From positions 213,501 through 277,500 of the forward strand of contig NZ_CP059400.1 of assembly GCF_014109805.1 (NCBI RefSeq): a stretch of 64,000 nucleotides of DNA, in the 5' to 3' direction. Position numbers and translations under genes: made by a program. Positions within the stretch are counted from its first letter, which is position 1, and each line of letters opens with the position of its first letter. The notes under the pieces are model-generated. The model had not been told where the DNA came from. It saw nothing but the letters and a program-made list of their open reading frames with translations, and searched no databases. Positions 28,972 to 40,031 of the stretch are shown piece by piece. Source of the DNA: Legionella sp. PC1000. GTDB taxonomy: Bacteria; Pseudomonadota; Gammaproteobacteria; Legionellales; Legionellaceae.

Positions 28972-29721
28972 ATGAGACACAAGATAGTTGCTGGCAACTG
29001 GAAAATGAACGGACAGCTGCAGCAGGTAATTCAATTAAGTAATGAACTTAAAGAGTTACTTTATTCTATTGGCAATGTGCACGTAATTGTAATGCCACCT
29101 GCGATTTATATTCCGCAAGTTAGAGATATTCTTGCTGAGAGTATAATTAATATAGGCGCCCAGAATGTGTATCCAAAGGATTTTGGTGCCTACACTGGTG
29201 AGATATCTGCACCTATGTTAAAGGAGTTTAACTGTCGTTATATTTTGGTAGGACACTCTGAGAGAAGACATTGTCTTCATGAAGATGAAAATTTTGTAGC
29301 GCAAAAATTCCACCATGTGAAAGAACATGGTATGATACCGATTCTTTGTGTCGGTGAAACGCTTGCTGAACGCGAAAAGGGTCAAACAGAACAAGTAATT
29401 GCTAAGCAACTGCTTGCGGTAAGTGAACACGATAAAAATTGTTTTCGTGATTGTGTTATAGCTTACGAACCCGTCTGGGCAATAGGTACAGGAAAAACTG
29501 CATCACCAGAACAGGCACAGGAAGTACATCAGTTTATTAGAAAGCTGATTGCAGAGATAAATCATAGCGATGCTCAGCGTTTACCGCTTCTTTATGGAGG
29601 GAGTGTAAACGAAAACAATGCCAGGGCTTTATTTGCCATGCCCGATGTAGATGGTGGCCTGGTTGGCGGTGCATCGTTGAACGCGAAACAGTTTGTGGAA
29701 ATTGTGAAATGTATCAATTGA
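28972..29721 (+). CDS. tpiA: Triose-phosphate isomerase
   Basis: The 249-residue glycolytic enzyme has GNWKMN (catalytic Lys), GHSERR (catalytic His) and [12 protein letters not shown] (catalytic Glu), plus the phosphate-binding LLYGGSV. I choose the ATG at 28972 ([11 protein letters not shown]) because AGGGG lies nine bases before it; an in-frame ATG at 28951 has no ribosome site. The 3' end overlaps the secG start by 13 bases. tpiA followed by secG is common in gamma-proteobacteria outside the enterobacteria. Confidence 0.96.
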   Translation: MRHKIVAGNWKMNGQLQQVIQLSNELKELLYSIGNVHVIVMPPAIYIPQVRDILAESIINIGAQNVYPKDFGAYTGEISAPMLKEFNCRYILVGHSERRHCLHEDENFVAQKFHHVKEHGMIPILCVGETLAEREKGQTEQVIAKQLLAVSEHDKNCFRDCVIAYEPVWAIGTGKTASPEQAQEVHQFIRKLIAEINHSDAQRLPLLYGGSVNENNARALFAMPDVDGGLVGGASLNAKQFVEIVKCIN

Positions 29722-30032
29722 TATTAATGATTCATGTAATTGTTGCTGTAGTCTTAATAGGCTTGGTCCTTATCCAGCATGGTAAAGGTGCTGATATTGG
29801 TGCGGCTTTTGGATCTGGAGCTTCGAATACCTTATTTGGAAGCCAGGGAACAGGTGGTTTTTTATTTAAACTAACCGGTGGTTTGGCGCTGACCTTTTTC
29901 ATCACCAGTTTATTGTTATCCTATTTGGTGTCTGTTCAATATCAAAAGGCGGATCAGCAAATAATTCCTCAACAAAACAGTGTACCTGCGAATTCAATTC
30001 CAGTACCAGTAGATAATGGTAAGAAAAAATAA
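29709..30032 (+). CDS. secG: Preprotein translocase subunit SecG
   Basis: The 107-residue protein has two transmembrane helices (about 3-23 and 53-75) separated by the conserved cytoplasmic loop [25 protein letters not shown]. It is the accessory subunit of SecYEG. The start lies inside the end of tpiA, indicating coupling. A tRNA-Leu gene follows 70 bases downstream, as in E. coli (secG-leuU). Confidence 0.95.
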   Translation: MYQLILMIHVIVAVVLIGLVLIQHGKGADIGAAFGSGASNTLFGSQGTGGFLFKLTGGLALTFFITSLLLSYLVSVQYQKADQQIIPQQNSVPANSIPVPVDNGKKK

Positions 30033-30102
30033 ATAAAATATCTTCCTCTGCACTTGAATATAGAGAAGATTGGGAATGAATAATTATTAATAATAAAGAA
30101 TT

Positions 30103-30187
30103 GCCGAAGTGGTGGAATTGGTAGACACGCCGTCTTGAGGGGGCGGTGGCGAAAGCCGTGCCGGTTCGAGTCCGGCCTTCGGCACCA
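30103..30187 (+). tRNA. leuU: tRNA-Leu (anticodon GAG)
   Basis: The 85-nucleotide gene folds into a class II tRNA. The acceptor stem GCCGAAG pairs with CTTCGGC before ACCA, the anticodon stem CCGTC pairs with GGCGG around loop TTGAGGG (anticodon GAG), there is a variable arm GTGGCGAAAGCCG, and the T-arm is CCGGTTCGAGTCCGG. CCA is encoded. Position after secG matches leuU of E. coli. Confidence 0.97.
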
Positions 30188-30212
30188 TTTTAATCCGTAC
30201 AATGGTGAAAAA

Positions 30213-30569
30213 ATGCTATCTCAATATTTACCTGTTCTTATTTTCATAATTATCGGATTGGCATTGGGCTTGGCAATGTTAGGGGCTGGCTCTCTTCTTT
30301 CAAAGCACAATCCTGATAGTGCCAAGAACGCTCCTTACGAATGTGGATTTGGTGCATTTGAGAGTTCCCATATTCCATTTGATGTTCGCTTTTATCTGGT
30401 TGCAATATTATTTATTATTTTTGACTTGGAAACCGCATTTTTCTTTCCATGGGCTTTAGCTTTGCGCAAAATTGGTTGGTTTGGTTTTGCTGGAATGATG
30501 TTATTTTTAGGATTATTAGTAATTGGCTTTATTTATGAATGGAAACGAGGCGCACTAGATTGGGAATAA
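30213..30569 (+). CDS. nuoA: NADH-quinone oxidoreductase subunit A
   Basis: The 118-residue membrane subunit has three helices and the conserved loop [37 protein letters not shown] choose the ATG at 30213 (MLSQYLPVL); upstream in-frame codons run through the tRNA gene. It is the first gene of the 14-gene complex I operon and is separated from nuoB by a 247-base gap containing a MITE-like repeat. Confidence 0.95.
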   Translation: MLSQYLPVLIFIIIGLALGLAMLGAGSLLSKHNPDSAKNAPYECGFGAFESSHIPFDVRFYLVAILFIIFDLETAFFFPWALALRKIGWFGFAGMMLFLGLLVIGFIYEWKRGALDWE

Positions 30570-30586
30570 TCCAGGTGCGAAGTAGA

Positions 30587-30725
30587 GCTTGTTTTACAAT
30601 TCTCTTGTTTTGACCGCAAGGACTCGATTTTCTGTACTCTGATGCGTTGCATATACTAGCGTATATTCGCTTCGGTGTTCGAAAATCAAGGCCTTGCGAC
30701 TCAACCCAACGAATTGTAAACAGGC
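30587..30725. repeat. MITE-like long inverted repeat, copy 1 (between nuoA and nuoB)
   Basis: This 139-base element has arms of about 45 bases. The left arm starts GCTTGTTTTACAATTC and ends CGCAAGGACTCGATTTTC. The right arm, read in reverse complement, starts GCCTGTTTACAATTCG and ends CGCAAGGCCTTGATTTTC. A related element lies at 44983-45104. There is no coding capacity. It would form a long imperfect hairpin in the nuo transcript. Confidence 0.8.
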
Positions 30726-30816
30726 ATTAAATTCACTTCTGATGCAACTTCATAAAGAAGGAAGCAATCAGGAGTGGGTATTTTTTATTAATATTTTAAC
30801 TGCTTAGAGGCTAGCT

Positions 30817-31293
30817 ATGGCGGTTGCAGAATTGCAAAAAAGTGGCTTTGTAACGACTTCAGTCGAAAAACTTCTCGGATGGGCACGTAGTGGTTCTATG
30901 TGGCCTATGACTTTTGGATTGGCATGTTGTGCAGTAGAAATGATGCACGTAGGTGCAGCACGCTATGACTTAGACCGGTTTGGAATTATTTTTCGCCCCA
31001 GCCCACGGCAATCGGATGTAATGATAGTTGCTGGTACTTTATGCAATAAAATGGCTCCTGCTTTGCGCAAAGTTTACGATCAAATGCCTGAACCACGATG
31101 GGTTGTTTCCATGGGTTCTTGTGCGAATGGGGGTGGTTATTATCATTACTCTTACTCTGTAGTTCGAGGGTGTGATCGTATTGTTCCAGTCGATGTATAT
31201 GTGCCAGGTTGCCCTCCAACTGCTGAAGCGCTGTTGTATGGCATTATTCAATTACAAAACAAAATCAGGCATAAAAAAATCTTAGAAGCTTAA
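30817..31293 (+). CDS. nuoB: NADH-quinone oxidoreductase subunit B
   Basis: The 158-residue subunit carries the N2 [4Fe-4S] cluster, the last electron carrier before quinone. The cysteine ligands are in [18 protein letters not shown] and VPGCPPTAE. Length is usual. It is followed 21 bases later by nuoC. Confidence 0.97.
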   Translation: MAVAELQKSGFVTTSVEKLLGWARSGSMWPMTFGLACCAVEMMHVGAARYDLDRFGIIFRPSPRQSDVMIVAGTLCNKMAPALRKVYDQMPEPRWVVSMGSCANGGGYYHYSYSVVRGCDRIVPVDVYVPGCPPTAEALLYGIIQLQNKIRHKKILEA

Positions 31294-31314
31294 GCTCATC
31301 AAAGGTGCAAATAG

Positions 31315-31992
31315 ATGACAAAAAATGATTATTTGGTTGAACAACTCAAAACGGAACTAGCGACTCAAATTAAAGATATTACTGTCGCGTATGATGAGGT
31401 AACCATTGAGTGTGATGCATCAAATTTAAAAGCAATGATGTTGGAGCTACGTGATCTAGAGATATTTTGTTTTGATCAGCTTATTGATCTTTGCGCTGTG
31501 GATTATTTGCTTTACGGTGAATATGATTGGGAAACTGATTCAGCGACTGAAAGTGGATTTTCTCGCGGGGTAGAACGTCAAGATACTAAAGTTTATGCGC
31601 TGAATAAACCTCGTTTTGCTGTAGTATATCATTTACTTTCTACGAAATTGAATCGCCGATTACGTGTTAAAGTGTTCGTTGATGAGTCTCATTTAATTGT
31701 TCCCTCAGTACATCATTTATGGAAAGGCGCAGATTGGTTTGAACGCGAAGCCTATGATTTATATGGCATTTTATTTGAGGGACATCCTGATTTAAGACGT
31801 ATTTTGACAGATTATGGATTTATTGGACATCCATTTCGTAAAGATTTCCCACTCAGTGGTCATGTTGAAATGCGCTATGACGCAAAATTTGAAAAGGTCA
31901 TATACGCTCCAGTAGATATTGAACCCAGAGTTTTAGTGCCCAAGGTTATTCGTAATGATAACCGGTATATTGGTGAGAAAAGGGGCGAATAA
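31315..31992 (+). CDS. nuoC: NADH-quinone oxidoreductase subunit C
   Basis: The 225-residue peripheral-arm subunit shows the family signature [29 protein letters not shown]. nuoC and nuoD are separate genes here, unlike the fused nuoCD of E. coli. The stop overlaps the nuoD start by one base (TAATG). Confidence 0.96.
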   Translation: MTKNDYLVEQLKTELATQIKDITVAYDEVTIECDASNLKAMMLELRDLEIFCFDQLIDLCAVDYLLYGEYDWETDSATESGFSRGVERQDTKVYALNKPRFAVVYHLLSTKLNRRLRVKVFVDESHLIVPSVHHLWKGADWFEREAYDLYGILFEGHPDLRRILTDYGFIGHPFRKDFPLSGHVEMRYDAKFEKVIYAPVDIEPRVLVPKVIRNDNRYIGEKRGE

Positions 31993-33245
31993 TGATTGAA
32001 TTAAAGAATTACACCTTAAACTTTGGTCCACAACATCCTGCCGCGCACGGAGTTTTGCGTTTAGTTCTTGAGCTTGAAGGTGAAACCATAGTTCGTGCGG
32101 ATCCCCATATAGGCTTGTTGCATCGTGCTACAGAAAAATTAGCAGAAACAAAACCTTACATTCAATCCATTGGTTATATGGATAGACTCGATTATGTGTC
32201 TATGATGTGTAATGAGCATGCTTATGTGCGCGCAATAGAAAAACTTTTAGGCATAGAAGCCCCAATTCGTGCTCAATACATTCGTACCATGTTTGATGAA
32301 GTAACTCGCATTTTGAACCATTTATTATGGTTAGGTGCTATAGCCCTGGATATCGGTGCGATGACAGTATTTCTATATTGCTTCAGAGAGCGCGAAGACT
32401 TATTTGATTGCTATGAAGCAGTATCAGGAGCACGAATGCATGCTACCTATTATAGACCAGGTGGTGTCGCTCGGGACTTACCTGATACGATGCCTAAGTA
32501 TAAGGCATCGAGGTGGCATAATGAGCGGGAAGTTGAAAAACTTAATGAAGATCGAAGCGGTAGCTTGCTTGATTTTCTCTGGGCATTTACGGAACGGTTC
32601 CCTCGTTGTGTCGATGAATATGAAACATTGCTAACCGATAACAGAATTTGGAAACAACGTACTGTAGACATAGGTATTGTTTCACCCGAAGAAGCTTTGC
32701 AATGGGGGTTTACAGGACCAATGCTTCGTGGTTCTGGTATCGCATGGGACTTACGTAAAAAGCAAAGTTATGCGGCATATGATCGCGTGGATTTCGATAT
32801 TCCAGTAGGTAAAACCGGAGATTGTTATGACCGCTATTTGGTTCGCGTTGAAGAACTAAGACAATCAAATCGCATCATTAGACAATGTATCGAATGGCTC
32901 AGAGCGAATCCCGGCCCTGTTCGCCTCGATGATCACAAGGTTACCCCACCCCGTCGTGTCGAAATGAAAGAAGATATGGAATCATTAATCCATCACTTCA
33001 AATTGTTCACTGAAGGTTTTTGTGTGCCGCGAGGAGAAGTCTATAGTGCGGTTGAGGCACCAAAAGGTGAGTTTGGTATTTATATGGTTTCAGATGGTGC
33101 TAATAAACCTTATCGACTGAAAATTCGTGCTCCAGGATTTGCTCATCTGTCCAGCTACGATGCAATGACTCGAGGACATATGATTGCTGATGGGGTCGCT
33201 ATTTTAGCGAGTCAGGATATAGTATTTGGTGAAATTGATCGTTAA
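31992..33245 (+). CDS. nuoD: NADH-quinone oxidoreductase subunit D
   Basis: The 417-residue 49-kDa-type subunit forms part of the quinone site with NuoB. It shows [27 protein letters not shown], the RPGG loop and the C-terminal DVVFGEIDR-like end [10 protein letters not shown]. It is coupled to nuoC. A 77-base gap follows before nuoE. Confidence 0.97.
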   Translation: MIELKNYTLNFGPQHPAAHGVLRLVLELEGETIVRADPHIGLLHRATEKLAETKPYIQSIGYMDRLDYVSMMCNEHAYVRAIEKLLGIEAPIRAQYIRTMFDEVTRILNHLLWLGAIALDIGAMTVFLYCFREREDLFDCYEAVSGARMHATYYRPGGVARDLPDTMPKYKASRWHNEREVEKLNEDRSGSLLDFLWAFTERFPRCVDEYETLLTDNRIWKQRTVDIGIVSPEEALQWGFTGPMLRGSGIAWDLRKKQSYAAYDRVDFDIPVGKTGDCYDRYLVRVEELRQSNRIIRQCIEWLRANPGPVRLDDHKVTPPRRVEMKEDMESLIHHFKLFTEGFCVPRGEVYSAVEAPKGEFGIYMVSDGANKPYRLKIRAPGFAHLSSYDAMTRGHMIADGVAILASQDIVFGEIDR

Positions 33246-33322
33246 TTTGTGACATGTCAGTTCTTACGATTATTAAAATGACATTCCAGAAAATTGTAAT
33301 TTAAATTAATAAAGGTTTAGAA

Positions 33323-33826
33323 ATGTCTGATAATTCAGCAAAAATATTACATCAATTGGTGTCAGCTCCAAGAATAAAGGACATCGATCATTGGATAGCA
33401 AAATATCCAAAAAATCAAAAGCAATCAGCCGTAATGAGTGCTCTGCGCATTGTCCAAGAAGAGCATGGTCATCTAACGACCGAATTAATGGATGCTGTAG
33501 CTGACTATCTCGACATGCCTACAATTGCCGTATATGAGGTAGCTAGTTTTTACACTATGTACGAACACAAGCAGGTTGGCAGACATTCGATAAACGTATG
33601 TACCAATATCTCCTGCATGCTGCGTGACTCAGCCGCAATTGTTAACTATTTGGAAAAAAAATTGGACATAAAGCTGGGCGAAACCACAGATGATGGACGT
33701 TTTACTTTAAGATCTGTTGAATGTTTAGGTGCCTGTGTTAACGCACCAATGATGCAGGTGGACAAGGATTATCATGAAAATCTGACTCCTGAATCTATAG
33801 ATAAAGTGTTGGAAGAATACCAATAA
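33323..33826 (+). CDS. nuoE: NADH-quinone oxidoreductase subunit E
   Basis: The 167-residue protein is a thioredoxin-fold [2Fe-2S] subunit. Cluster ligands lie in VCTNISCMLRDS and VECLGACVNAP. It forms the NADH-input module with NuoF and NuoG, which follow immediately. Confidence 0.96.
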   Translation: MSDNSAKILHQLVSAPRIKDIDHWIAKYPKNQKQSAVMSALRIVQEEHGHLTTELMDAVADYLDMPTIAVYEVASFYTMYEHKQVGRHSINVCTNISCMLRDSAAIVNYLEKKLDIKLGETTDDGRFTLRSVECLGACVNAPMMQVDKDYHENLTPESIDKVLEEYQ

Positions 33827-33844
33827 AAGATAGAGGTGGTTACC

Positions 33845-35122
33845 GTGGTTGAATTAAATCAAGTTTGTTATCGAACATTTCATCTACCAGAGCCTTGGAC
33901 GCTATCTGCTTATGAAAGTGTTGGTGGATACAGTGCATGGAGAAAAATATTAAAAGAGCAAACTTCTCCACAGACAATTATTGATGAATTAAAAACCTCT
34001 GCTTTGCGAGGTAGAGGGGGAGCAGGATTCCCAACCGGATTGAAATGGAGTTTTATGAACCGTAATAGTCCGGTACAGAAGTATGTGGTATGTAATTCTG
34101 ACGAAGGCGAACCAGGTACTTGTAAGGACCGGGAAATACTTGCCCTAAATCCACATCAACTTATTGAAGGAATGGCGATTGCTGGATATACCATGGGTTC
34201 AACTGTGGGGTATAACTACATCCGGGGCGAATTTTGGTTACCTTATGAGCGTACAGAAGCCGCATTGAAAGAGGCTTATGCGGCAGGTTTGCTTGGTAAG
34301 AATATTTTAGGCTCCGGCATTGATTTTGATTTGTATAATCATTTGGGTGCAGGCGCTTACATTTGTGGTGAAGAGACTGCATTGCTTAATTCCCTAGAAG
34401 GGAAAAAAGGTCAGCCGCGGTTTAAACCTCCATTTCCTGCTAACTATGGTTTATATGGAAAACCTACAACCATAAATAACACAGAAACTTTTGCTTCTGT
34501 TCCGGTCATTATGGAAAAAGGTGGCGAGTGGTTTTTAAAAATCGGTAAGCCCAATAATGGTGGAACTAAATGCTTTAGTGTGAGCGGTCATGTCAATAAA
34601 CCAGGAAATTACGAGATCCCGTTGGGAACACCATTTAAAACGCTTCTTGAGTTAGCTGGTGGAGTGATTAAGGGCCGGAAAATTAAAGCAGTGATTCCTG
34701 GCGGTTCGTCCATGCGTGTATTACCTGGCGATGTAATGATGAAACTTGATATGGATTATGACAGCATCCAAAAAGCAGGTTCAGGGTTAGGTTCTGGTGC
34801 GGTAATTATTATGGACGAAACAACCTGTATGGTTGATGCGTTATACCGTATTTCTGAATTTTATATGGATGAGTCCTGCGGTCAATGTACTCCATGTCGT
34901 GAAGGTACAGGCTGGCTAGTCCGATTATTACACCGTATTAAAGAAGGCCATGGGGAACCTGGGGATGTAGAAAAGCTAGTCAATGTTGCGAATAATATCG
35001 AAGGACGCACTATTTGCGCACTCGGTGAGGCAGCAGCTTGGCCTGTACAAAGTTTTGTTACGCATTTCCGCGACGAATTTGAATACTTCGTTAAGCATAA
35101 ACGCTCGATCGTCGCAGCATAA
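33845..35122 (+). CDS. nuoF: NADH-quinone oxidoreductase subunit F
   Basis: The roughly 425-residue subunit binds NADH, FMN and one [4Fe-4S] cluster. It shows the Gly-rich [12 protein letters not shown] (NADH), [33 protein letters not shown] (FMN) and cluster ligands [12 protein letters not shown]. The start is taken as the GTG at 33845 because AGAGGTGG lies five bases upstream; the GTG at 33836 sits inside that ribosome site. Confidence 0.94.
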   Translation: MVELNQVCYRTFHLPEPWTLSAYESVGGYSAWRKILKEQTSPQTIIDELKTSALRGRGGAGFPTGLKWSFMNRNSPVQKYVVCNSDEGEPGTCKDREILALNPHQLIEGMAIAGYTMGSTVGYNYIRGEFWLPYERTEAALKEAYAAGLLGKNILGSGIDFDLYNHLGAGAYICGEETALLNSLEGKKGQPRFKPPFPANYGLYGKPTTINNTETFASVPVIMEKGGEWFLKIGKPNNGGTKCFSVSGHVNKPGNYEIPLGTPFKTLLELAGGVIKGRKIKAVIPGGSSMRVLPGDVMMKLDMDYDSIQKAGSGLGSGAVIIMDETTCMVDALYRISEFYMDESCGQCTPCREGTGWLVRLLHRIKEGHGEPGDVEKLVNVANNIEGRTICALGEAAAWPVQSFVTHFRDEFEYFVKHKRSIVAA

Positions 35123-35137
35123 TTAAAAGGTTTGACC

Positions 35138-37492
35138 ATGACTACTACTATTGAAATCGACGGTAAGACATTTGAAGCAGAAAACGGGAAAATGATCATC
35201 GAAGTTGCCGATGAGGCAGGTATTCATATCCCACGTTTTTGTTATCATAAAAAATTATCTGTGGCTGCAAATTGCCGCATGTGTTTAGTTGAAGTAGAAA
35301 ATGGCCGCAAGCCAGTTCCTGCATGTGCAACCCCAATTACCGATGGGATGAAGGTTTTTACCAAATCGAAAGAAGCACTGCACTCTCAAAAAGTAGTCAT
35401 GGAATTCCTGCTTATTAACCATCCACTAGATTGTCCAATTTGCGATCAGGGCGGAGAATGTGAGCTTCAAGATATATCCATGGGATATGGTGCGGGTGAA
35501 TCACAATATACAGAAACCAAACGTTCCGTAGACGATGATAATTTAGGTGCGCTGATTTCAACTGAAATGACTCGCTGCATCCATTGTACTCGCTGCGTTC
35601 GATTTGGTGAGGAAATTGCCGGATTAAGAGAGTTAGGTGCAACAGGGCGCGGCGAACACATGCAAATTGGGACCTATGTTCAACACAGCATGAAATCAGA
35701 GGTTTCGGGTAATATTATCGATTTATGTCCTGTTGGTGCGTTAACTTCAAAACCCTTTCGCTTTACTGCGAGAGCCTGGGAACTCACCCAACATGATGGG
35801 GTAGCGCCACATGATTGCCTCGGTTCAAATATTTACTTGCATACGCGTCGAAACAAGTTAATGCGTATTGTTCCTAAAGAAAATGAGGCAATTAACGAAA
35901 CGTGGCTCGCTGACCGGGACCGATTTAGTTATTTGGGTTTAAATAGTCCGTTAAGAGCCAGCCAACCCCAGATTAAACGTAATGGACAATGGGAAGTTGT
36001 CGATTGGGAAACTGCTCTGAAATTTACTGCAGAAGGACTGGCTCGCGTTATAAAACAAAATGGTGCTGAGCAAGTAGCGGCTTTTTCCTCAAGTTCCTCT
36101 ACATTGGAAGAAATGTATTTGTTGCAAAAATTAATGCGTGACATCGGGGTTCATAATCTTGATCACAGATTGCAGCAAGTAGATTTCAAAGATCAGGAGC
36201 ATCAGGGTACGACACCAAAAAATTCATTACCTTATGAAGAAGTCGAATTACAAAATACAATTGTGCTTGTTGGATGTAACATTGATCGAGAAGTGCCTCT
36301 AGCTGGTGTAAGAGTGCGTAAAGCTGCTCGCAATGGAGCTAAAATTTACGCTATAAATCCAGTAGATTTCGAATATCGTTTTGATTTAAGTGATCGATTC
36401 ATTATTTCACCTTTAGAAATGCCAATGCAACTTGCCAAGCTTGCTTTAGCACTGGCCGGCGATATAAAGAAATTACCTACAGAAGTACAAAAATTATTGA
36501 TAGGTCTTGAAGCAGATAAAGCAATTCAACGAGTTGCCAAAGCATTGAAAGAAGAAAAAGCATGCTTAATTACTGGCGCTCTTTGCGAAAATCATCCTGA
36601 AGCTTCTTTATTGCGTACATTAGCTTTCCATATCGAGAAATTAAGCGGAGCCAAAGTTTTAAGGCTCACTCAGGGTGCAAACACGGCAGGTGCGTGGTTG
36701 GCGGGTATGGTTCCTCACCGAACCACTGCCGGCAAAACAGACTCTACTCCAGGTTTGGATGTGCAGGCAGCACTGAACGGTAAACTTAAAGCCTATTTTT
36801 TAATGGGAGTAGAACCTGGTTTTGATTTTGCAAATCCTTATGGTGCAAGACAGTCAATGCTGGGTGCGGAGTTTGTTGTATTAATGTCTGCTTATAATCA
36901 TGAATCAATGCATGATTATGCCGATGTTATTTTACCTATGGCACCCTATGCTGAAACCTCAGGGACATATATTAATATTAATAATACCTGGCAAACAGTA
37001 AAAGGTGCTTTGGCTCCTCATGGTGAATCTCGACCTGCATGGAAAATATTGAGAGTGCTCGGTAACTTATTACATTGTGATGGCTTTGAATATCTGTCAA
37101 CTGAAGATATCTTGTCAGAAATAAAAAATAGTGTTGCAATCACAATGGAGCAAGATTATAAACCCTATTATCCTGAGAGCCTGCCTCTAATGAATCAATC
37201 ATTGATTCGAGTAGGTGAGTGGCCACTCTATCGCAGTGATGCGATTGTTAGAAACGCCAAAGAGCTGCAATTATGCGCCGCCGCTGAATCAGCATGCATA
37301 CGTATCAATCCTATAACAGCAGATAGATTGAAATTAGACGATATTGCTACTGTATCTCAGGGAGATATTGAGATAACATTGCCGCTTAAACGTGATGAAC
37401 GCATTGCGGCGGATGTTGTATGGGTAGCAAACGCGATGCCTGAGACAGTTGATTTGGGTCATTCATTTGCTGCAATAACTATTAAGCGCTAG
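35138..37492 (+). CDS. nuoG: NADH-quinone oxidoreductase subunit G
   Basis: The roughly 784-residue iron-sulfur subunit has an N-terminal [2Fe-2S] ferredoxin domain (FCYHKKLSVAANCRMCLVE). Next come the His/Cys-ligated cluster region (HPLDCPICDQGGECELQD) and RCIHCTRCVRFGEE, then a molybdopterin-oxidoreductase-like domain without cofactor signatures. The ATG at 35138 (MTTTIEIDG) has AAAGG seven bases upstream and is preferred over the TTG at 35132. Confidence 0.95.
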   Translation: MTTTIEIDGKTFEAENGKMIIEVADEAGIHIPRFCYHKKLSVAANCRMCLVEVENGRKPVPACATPITDGMKVFTKSKEALHSQKVVMEFLLINHPLDCPICDQGGECELQDISMGYGAGESQYTETKRSVDDDNLGALISTEMTRCIHCTRCVRFGEEIAGLRELGATGRGEHMQIGTYVQHSMKSEVSGNIIDLCPVGALTSKPFRFTARAWELTQHDGVAPHDCLGSNIYLHTRRNKLMRIVPKENEAINETWLADRDRFSYLGLNSPLRASQPQIKRNGQWEVVDWETALKFTAEGLARVIKQNGAEQVAAFSSSSSTLEEMYLLQKLMRDIGVHNLDHRLQQVDFKDQEHQGTTPKNSLPYEEVELQNTIVLVGCNIDREVPLAGVRVRKAARNGAKIYAINPVDFEYRFDLSDRFIISPLEMPMQLAKLALALAGDIKKLPTEVQKLLIGLEADKAIQRVAKALKEEKACLITGALCENHPEASLLRTLAFHIEKLSGAKVLRLTQGANTAGAWLAGMVPHRTTAGKTDSTPGLDVQAALNGKLKAYFLMGVEPGFDFANPYGARQSMLGAEFVVLMSAYNHESMHDYADVILPMAPYAETSGTYININNTWQTVKGALAPHGESRPAWKILRVLGNLLHCDGFEYLSTEDILSEIKNSVAITMEQDYKPYYPESLPLMNQSLIRVGEWPLYRSDAIVRNAKELQLCAAAESACIRINPITADRLKLDDIATVSQGDIEITLPLKRDERIAADVVWVANAMPETVDLGHSFAAITIKR

Positions 37493-37504
37493 GCAGGTAA
37501 AAAA

Positions 37505-38527
37505 ATGCTGCAAGATATTGGCATATTAATTTGGATCATCATTAAAATATTAGTAATCGTAGTACCATTGCTACTATGTGTCGCATATTTAATCTATGCA
37601 GAGCGTAAGGTTATTGGCTACATACAAGCACGTATAGGACCCAATCGTGTGGGTGTACGTGGTTTGCTCCAACCAATTGCGGATTTAATAAAGTTAATTA
37701 CTAAAGAAATTATTATACCTACACGCTCCAATAAATATCTTTTTATAGCCGCACCGTTGTTTGCTTTGGTTCCTGCCTTGGCAGGTTGGGCAGTTATTCC
37801 TTTTCAGGAAGGGATAGTTTTAGCAAATATTAATGCGGGAGTTCTTTATATTTTTGCAATGAGCTCACTTGGAGTTTATGGCGTTTTAATCGCTGGGTGG
37901 GCGTCTAACTCCAAATATGCGATGTTTGGTGCTCTAAGAAGTACTGCGCAAACTGTATCCTATGAGATTGCTATGGGTTTTGCTTTAGTAGGCGTACTTC
38001 TGGCTGCAGGCAGTATGAATCTTACGGATATTGTTAATTCACAAAAAGGCGGGATTTTACATTGGTGGTTTATTCCCCTGCTTCCACTATTTTTTGTGTT
38101 TTGGATTGCAGGAATCGCTGAAACAAATAGAGCACCTTTTGATTTGGCTGAAGGTGAGTCCGAAATTGTTGCAGGATTCCATGTGGAATATTCTGGGATA
38201 GGGTTTGCACTGTTCTTCTTATCCGAATATGCGAGCATGATCCTTATTTCTGTACTCCTCAGCATCCTGTTTTTGGGTGGTTGGATGTCGCCGTTTGAAG
38301 GGATTCCATTTTTAGAGAACATATTTTTTGTTGTACCCGGATTTGTTTGGTTAATCGTAAAAGTTTGCTTTTTCCTGTATGTGTATTTATGGATAAGAGC
38401 TACTTTTCCTCGTTATCGTTATGACCAGCTTATGCGTTTAGGCTGGAAGGTACTCATTCCGGTCACCATTGTTTGGATTATTGTAACTGCGTTAATGGTG
38501 GTTACACATGTTAAACCTTGGTTTTAA
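37505..38527 (+). CDS. nuoH: NADH-quinone oxidoreductase subunit H
   Basis: The 340-residue membrane subunit has about eight helices and carries the quinone-chamber loop [19 protein letters not shown] and the conserved [26 protein letters not shown]. It joins the peripheral and membrane arms of complex I. It follows nuoG by 12 bases. Confidence 0.97.
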   Translation: MLQDIGILIWIIIKILVIVVPLLLCVAYLIYAERKVIGYIQARIGPNRVGVRGLLQPIADLIKLITKEIIIPTRSNKYLFIAAPLFALVPALAGWAVIPFQEGIVLANINAGVLYIFAMSSLGVYGVLIAGWASNSKYAMFGALRSTAQTVSYEIAMGFALVGVLLAAGSMNLTDIVNSQKGGILHWWFIPLLPLFFVFWIAGIAETNRAPFDLAEGESEIVAGFHVEYSGIGFALFFLSEYASMILISVLLSILFLGGWMSPFEGIPFLENIFFVVPGFVWLIVKVCFFLYVYLWIRATFPRYRYDQLMRLGWKVLIPVTIVWIIVTALMVVTHVKPWF

Positions 38528-38545
38528 TGATTAATAGAGAAGCCG

Positions 38546-39046
38546 ATGAAAAAAGCATATCAATATATTAAATACTACATACGCAGTTTTCTTTTCATAG
38601 AATTATTGCAGGGTTTAAAGCTAACTGGTAAATATTTTTTCAAGAAAAAAATAACGGTACAGTTTCCAGAGGAACAAACCCCGATTTCTCCCCGTTTTAG
38701 AGGAGCACTTGCTTTACGCCGTTATCCCAATGGTGAAGAACGTTGCATTGCGTGCAAATTATGTGAAGCAGTTTGCCCTGCACTGGCAATAACCATAGAA
38801 TCAGAAGAACGTGAAGACGGATCGCGTCGAACAACGCGATACGATATTGATGTGTTTAAATGCATTAATTGCGGTTTATGTGAAGAATCTTGCCCTGTAG
38901 ATTCCATAGTTGTTACGCCAGTACATCACTACCATGTCAGTGAACGAGGTCAAAATATTATGACCAAAGAGAAGCTCCTTGCGCTTGGTGATTTGCTGGA
39001 GCCGAAACTTGCAGCAGATAGAGCTGCTGATGAAAAATACCGATAA
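38546..39046 (+). CDS. nuoI: NADH-quinone oxidoreductase subunit I
   Basis: The 166-residue protein has two [4Fe-4S] ferredoxin motifs, [12 protein letters not shown] and [12 protein letters not shown], after an N-terminal amphipathic region and the conserved [22 protein letters not shown] sequence. It carries clusters N6a and N6b. Confidence 0.97.
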   Translation: MKKAYQYIKYYIRSFLFIELLQGLKLTGKYFFKKKITVQFPEEQTPISPRFRGALALRRYPNGEERCIACKLCEAVCPALAITIESEEREDGSRRTTRYDIDVFKCINCGLCEESCPVDSIVVTPVHHYHVSERGQNIMTKEKLLALGDLLEPKLAADRAADEKYR

Positions 39047-39057
39047 CGGGGTAAAGT

Positions 39058-39705
39058 ATGCATGAATTACTAATTCAAATTATTTTTTATGTTTTTGCGG
39101 CTATAGCAGTAGGTGCTGCGTTTATGGTAATTATTCAAGACAATCCTGTCCGTAGCGTTTTGTTTCTTGTAGTTACTTTTTTTGCGAGTGCCGTATTATG
39201 GATACTTGCCCAAGCAGAGTTTCTCGCATTGATTTTAGTGTTGGTGTATGTAGGCGCCGTGATGACACTGTTCTTGTTTGTTGTGATGATGCTTAATATT
39301 GATGTTGAAATAATTAAGAGTCATTACCGACGTTACTTACCTTTTGGCTTAATTCTGGTTGCTTTATTAACAGGGCTGTTAATGGTATCTATTCCTGCGG
39401 GTACATTTAAGGCTAATGTTGAAACAAAAACCAACGAAATCACGAGCGTGCAATCATTTAATGCAGAGCAAAATAATCCTGAAGCACAGCCCGTATCGAA
39501 TACTGAAGCCTTGGGTTTGGTTTTGTATACCGATTATTTCCTGGCTTTTGAAATTGCAGCTGCGCTGTTGTTAATTGCAATTATTTCTGCAATTACTTTA
39601 GTACATAGAGGTCCCAGAAAATCGAAAAGGCAGGATGTAAAACAACAAATTCTGACACGTAGAAATGACCGGGTTGAATTAATTAGTATGAAAGCAGAGA
39701 AATAA
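39058..39705 (+). CDS. nuoJ: NADH-quinone oxidoreductase subunit J
   Basis: The 215-residue membrane subunit has five predicted helices and the conserved [17 protein letters not shown] helix (containing the pi-bulge region of the family). A hydrophilic insert (about residues 120-150) and a basic C-terminal tail are a little longer than in E. coli. Confidence 0.95.
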   Translation: MHELLIQIIFYVFAAIAVGAAFMVIIQDNPVRSVLFLVVTFFASAVLWILAQAEFLALILVLVYVGAVMTLFLFVVMMLNIDVEIIKSHYRRYLPFGLILVALLTGLLMVSIPAGTFKANVETKTNEITSVQSFNAEQNNPEAQPVSNTEALGLVLYTDYFLAFEIAAALLLIAIISAITLVHRGPRKSKRQDVKQQILTRRNDRVELISMKAEK

Positions 39706-39721
39706 GGTTGGGGAATTCTAT

Positions 39722-40027
39722 ATGATACCTGTTAATAATTATTTGATTCTGGGTGCGATTTTATTCGGTTTTGGTCTTATCGGCATAATGATGAATCGTA
39801 GAAACATCATTTTATTGCTCGTATGTATCGAATTGATGTTGCTTGCCGTAAATACTAATTTCGTAGCATTTTCCCATTATTATAATGAAATTGGTGGTCA
39901 AGTCTTTGTTTTTTTTATTTTAACAGTTGCTGCCGCAGAAGCAGCAATAGGATTAGCCATAGTGATGTTGCTTTTTAGAAATAGAGGCAATATTGACGTT
40001 GATAAGATGAATCATTTAAAAGGTTAA
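39722..40027 (+). CDS. nuoK: NADH-quinone oxidoreductase subunit K
   Basis: The 101-residue, three-helix membrane subunit has the conserved buried Glu in [13 protein letters not shown] and in [12 protein letters not shown], both part of the proton path. It lies four bases before nuoL. Confidence 0.96.
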   Translation: MIPVNNYLILGAILFGFGLIGIMMNRRNIILLLVCIELMLLAVNTNFVAFSHYYNEIGGQVFVFFILTVAAAEAAIGLAIVMLLFRNRGNIDVDKMNHLKG

Positions 40028-40031
40028 CATT

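Noticed and set aside
30135..30212. N-terminal extension of nuoA
   Set aside because: The extension is translated from the tRNA-Leu gene; family homology starts at 30213.
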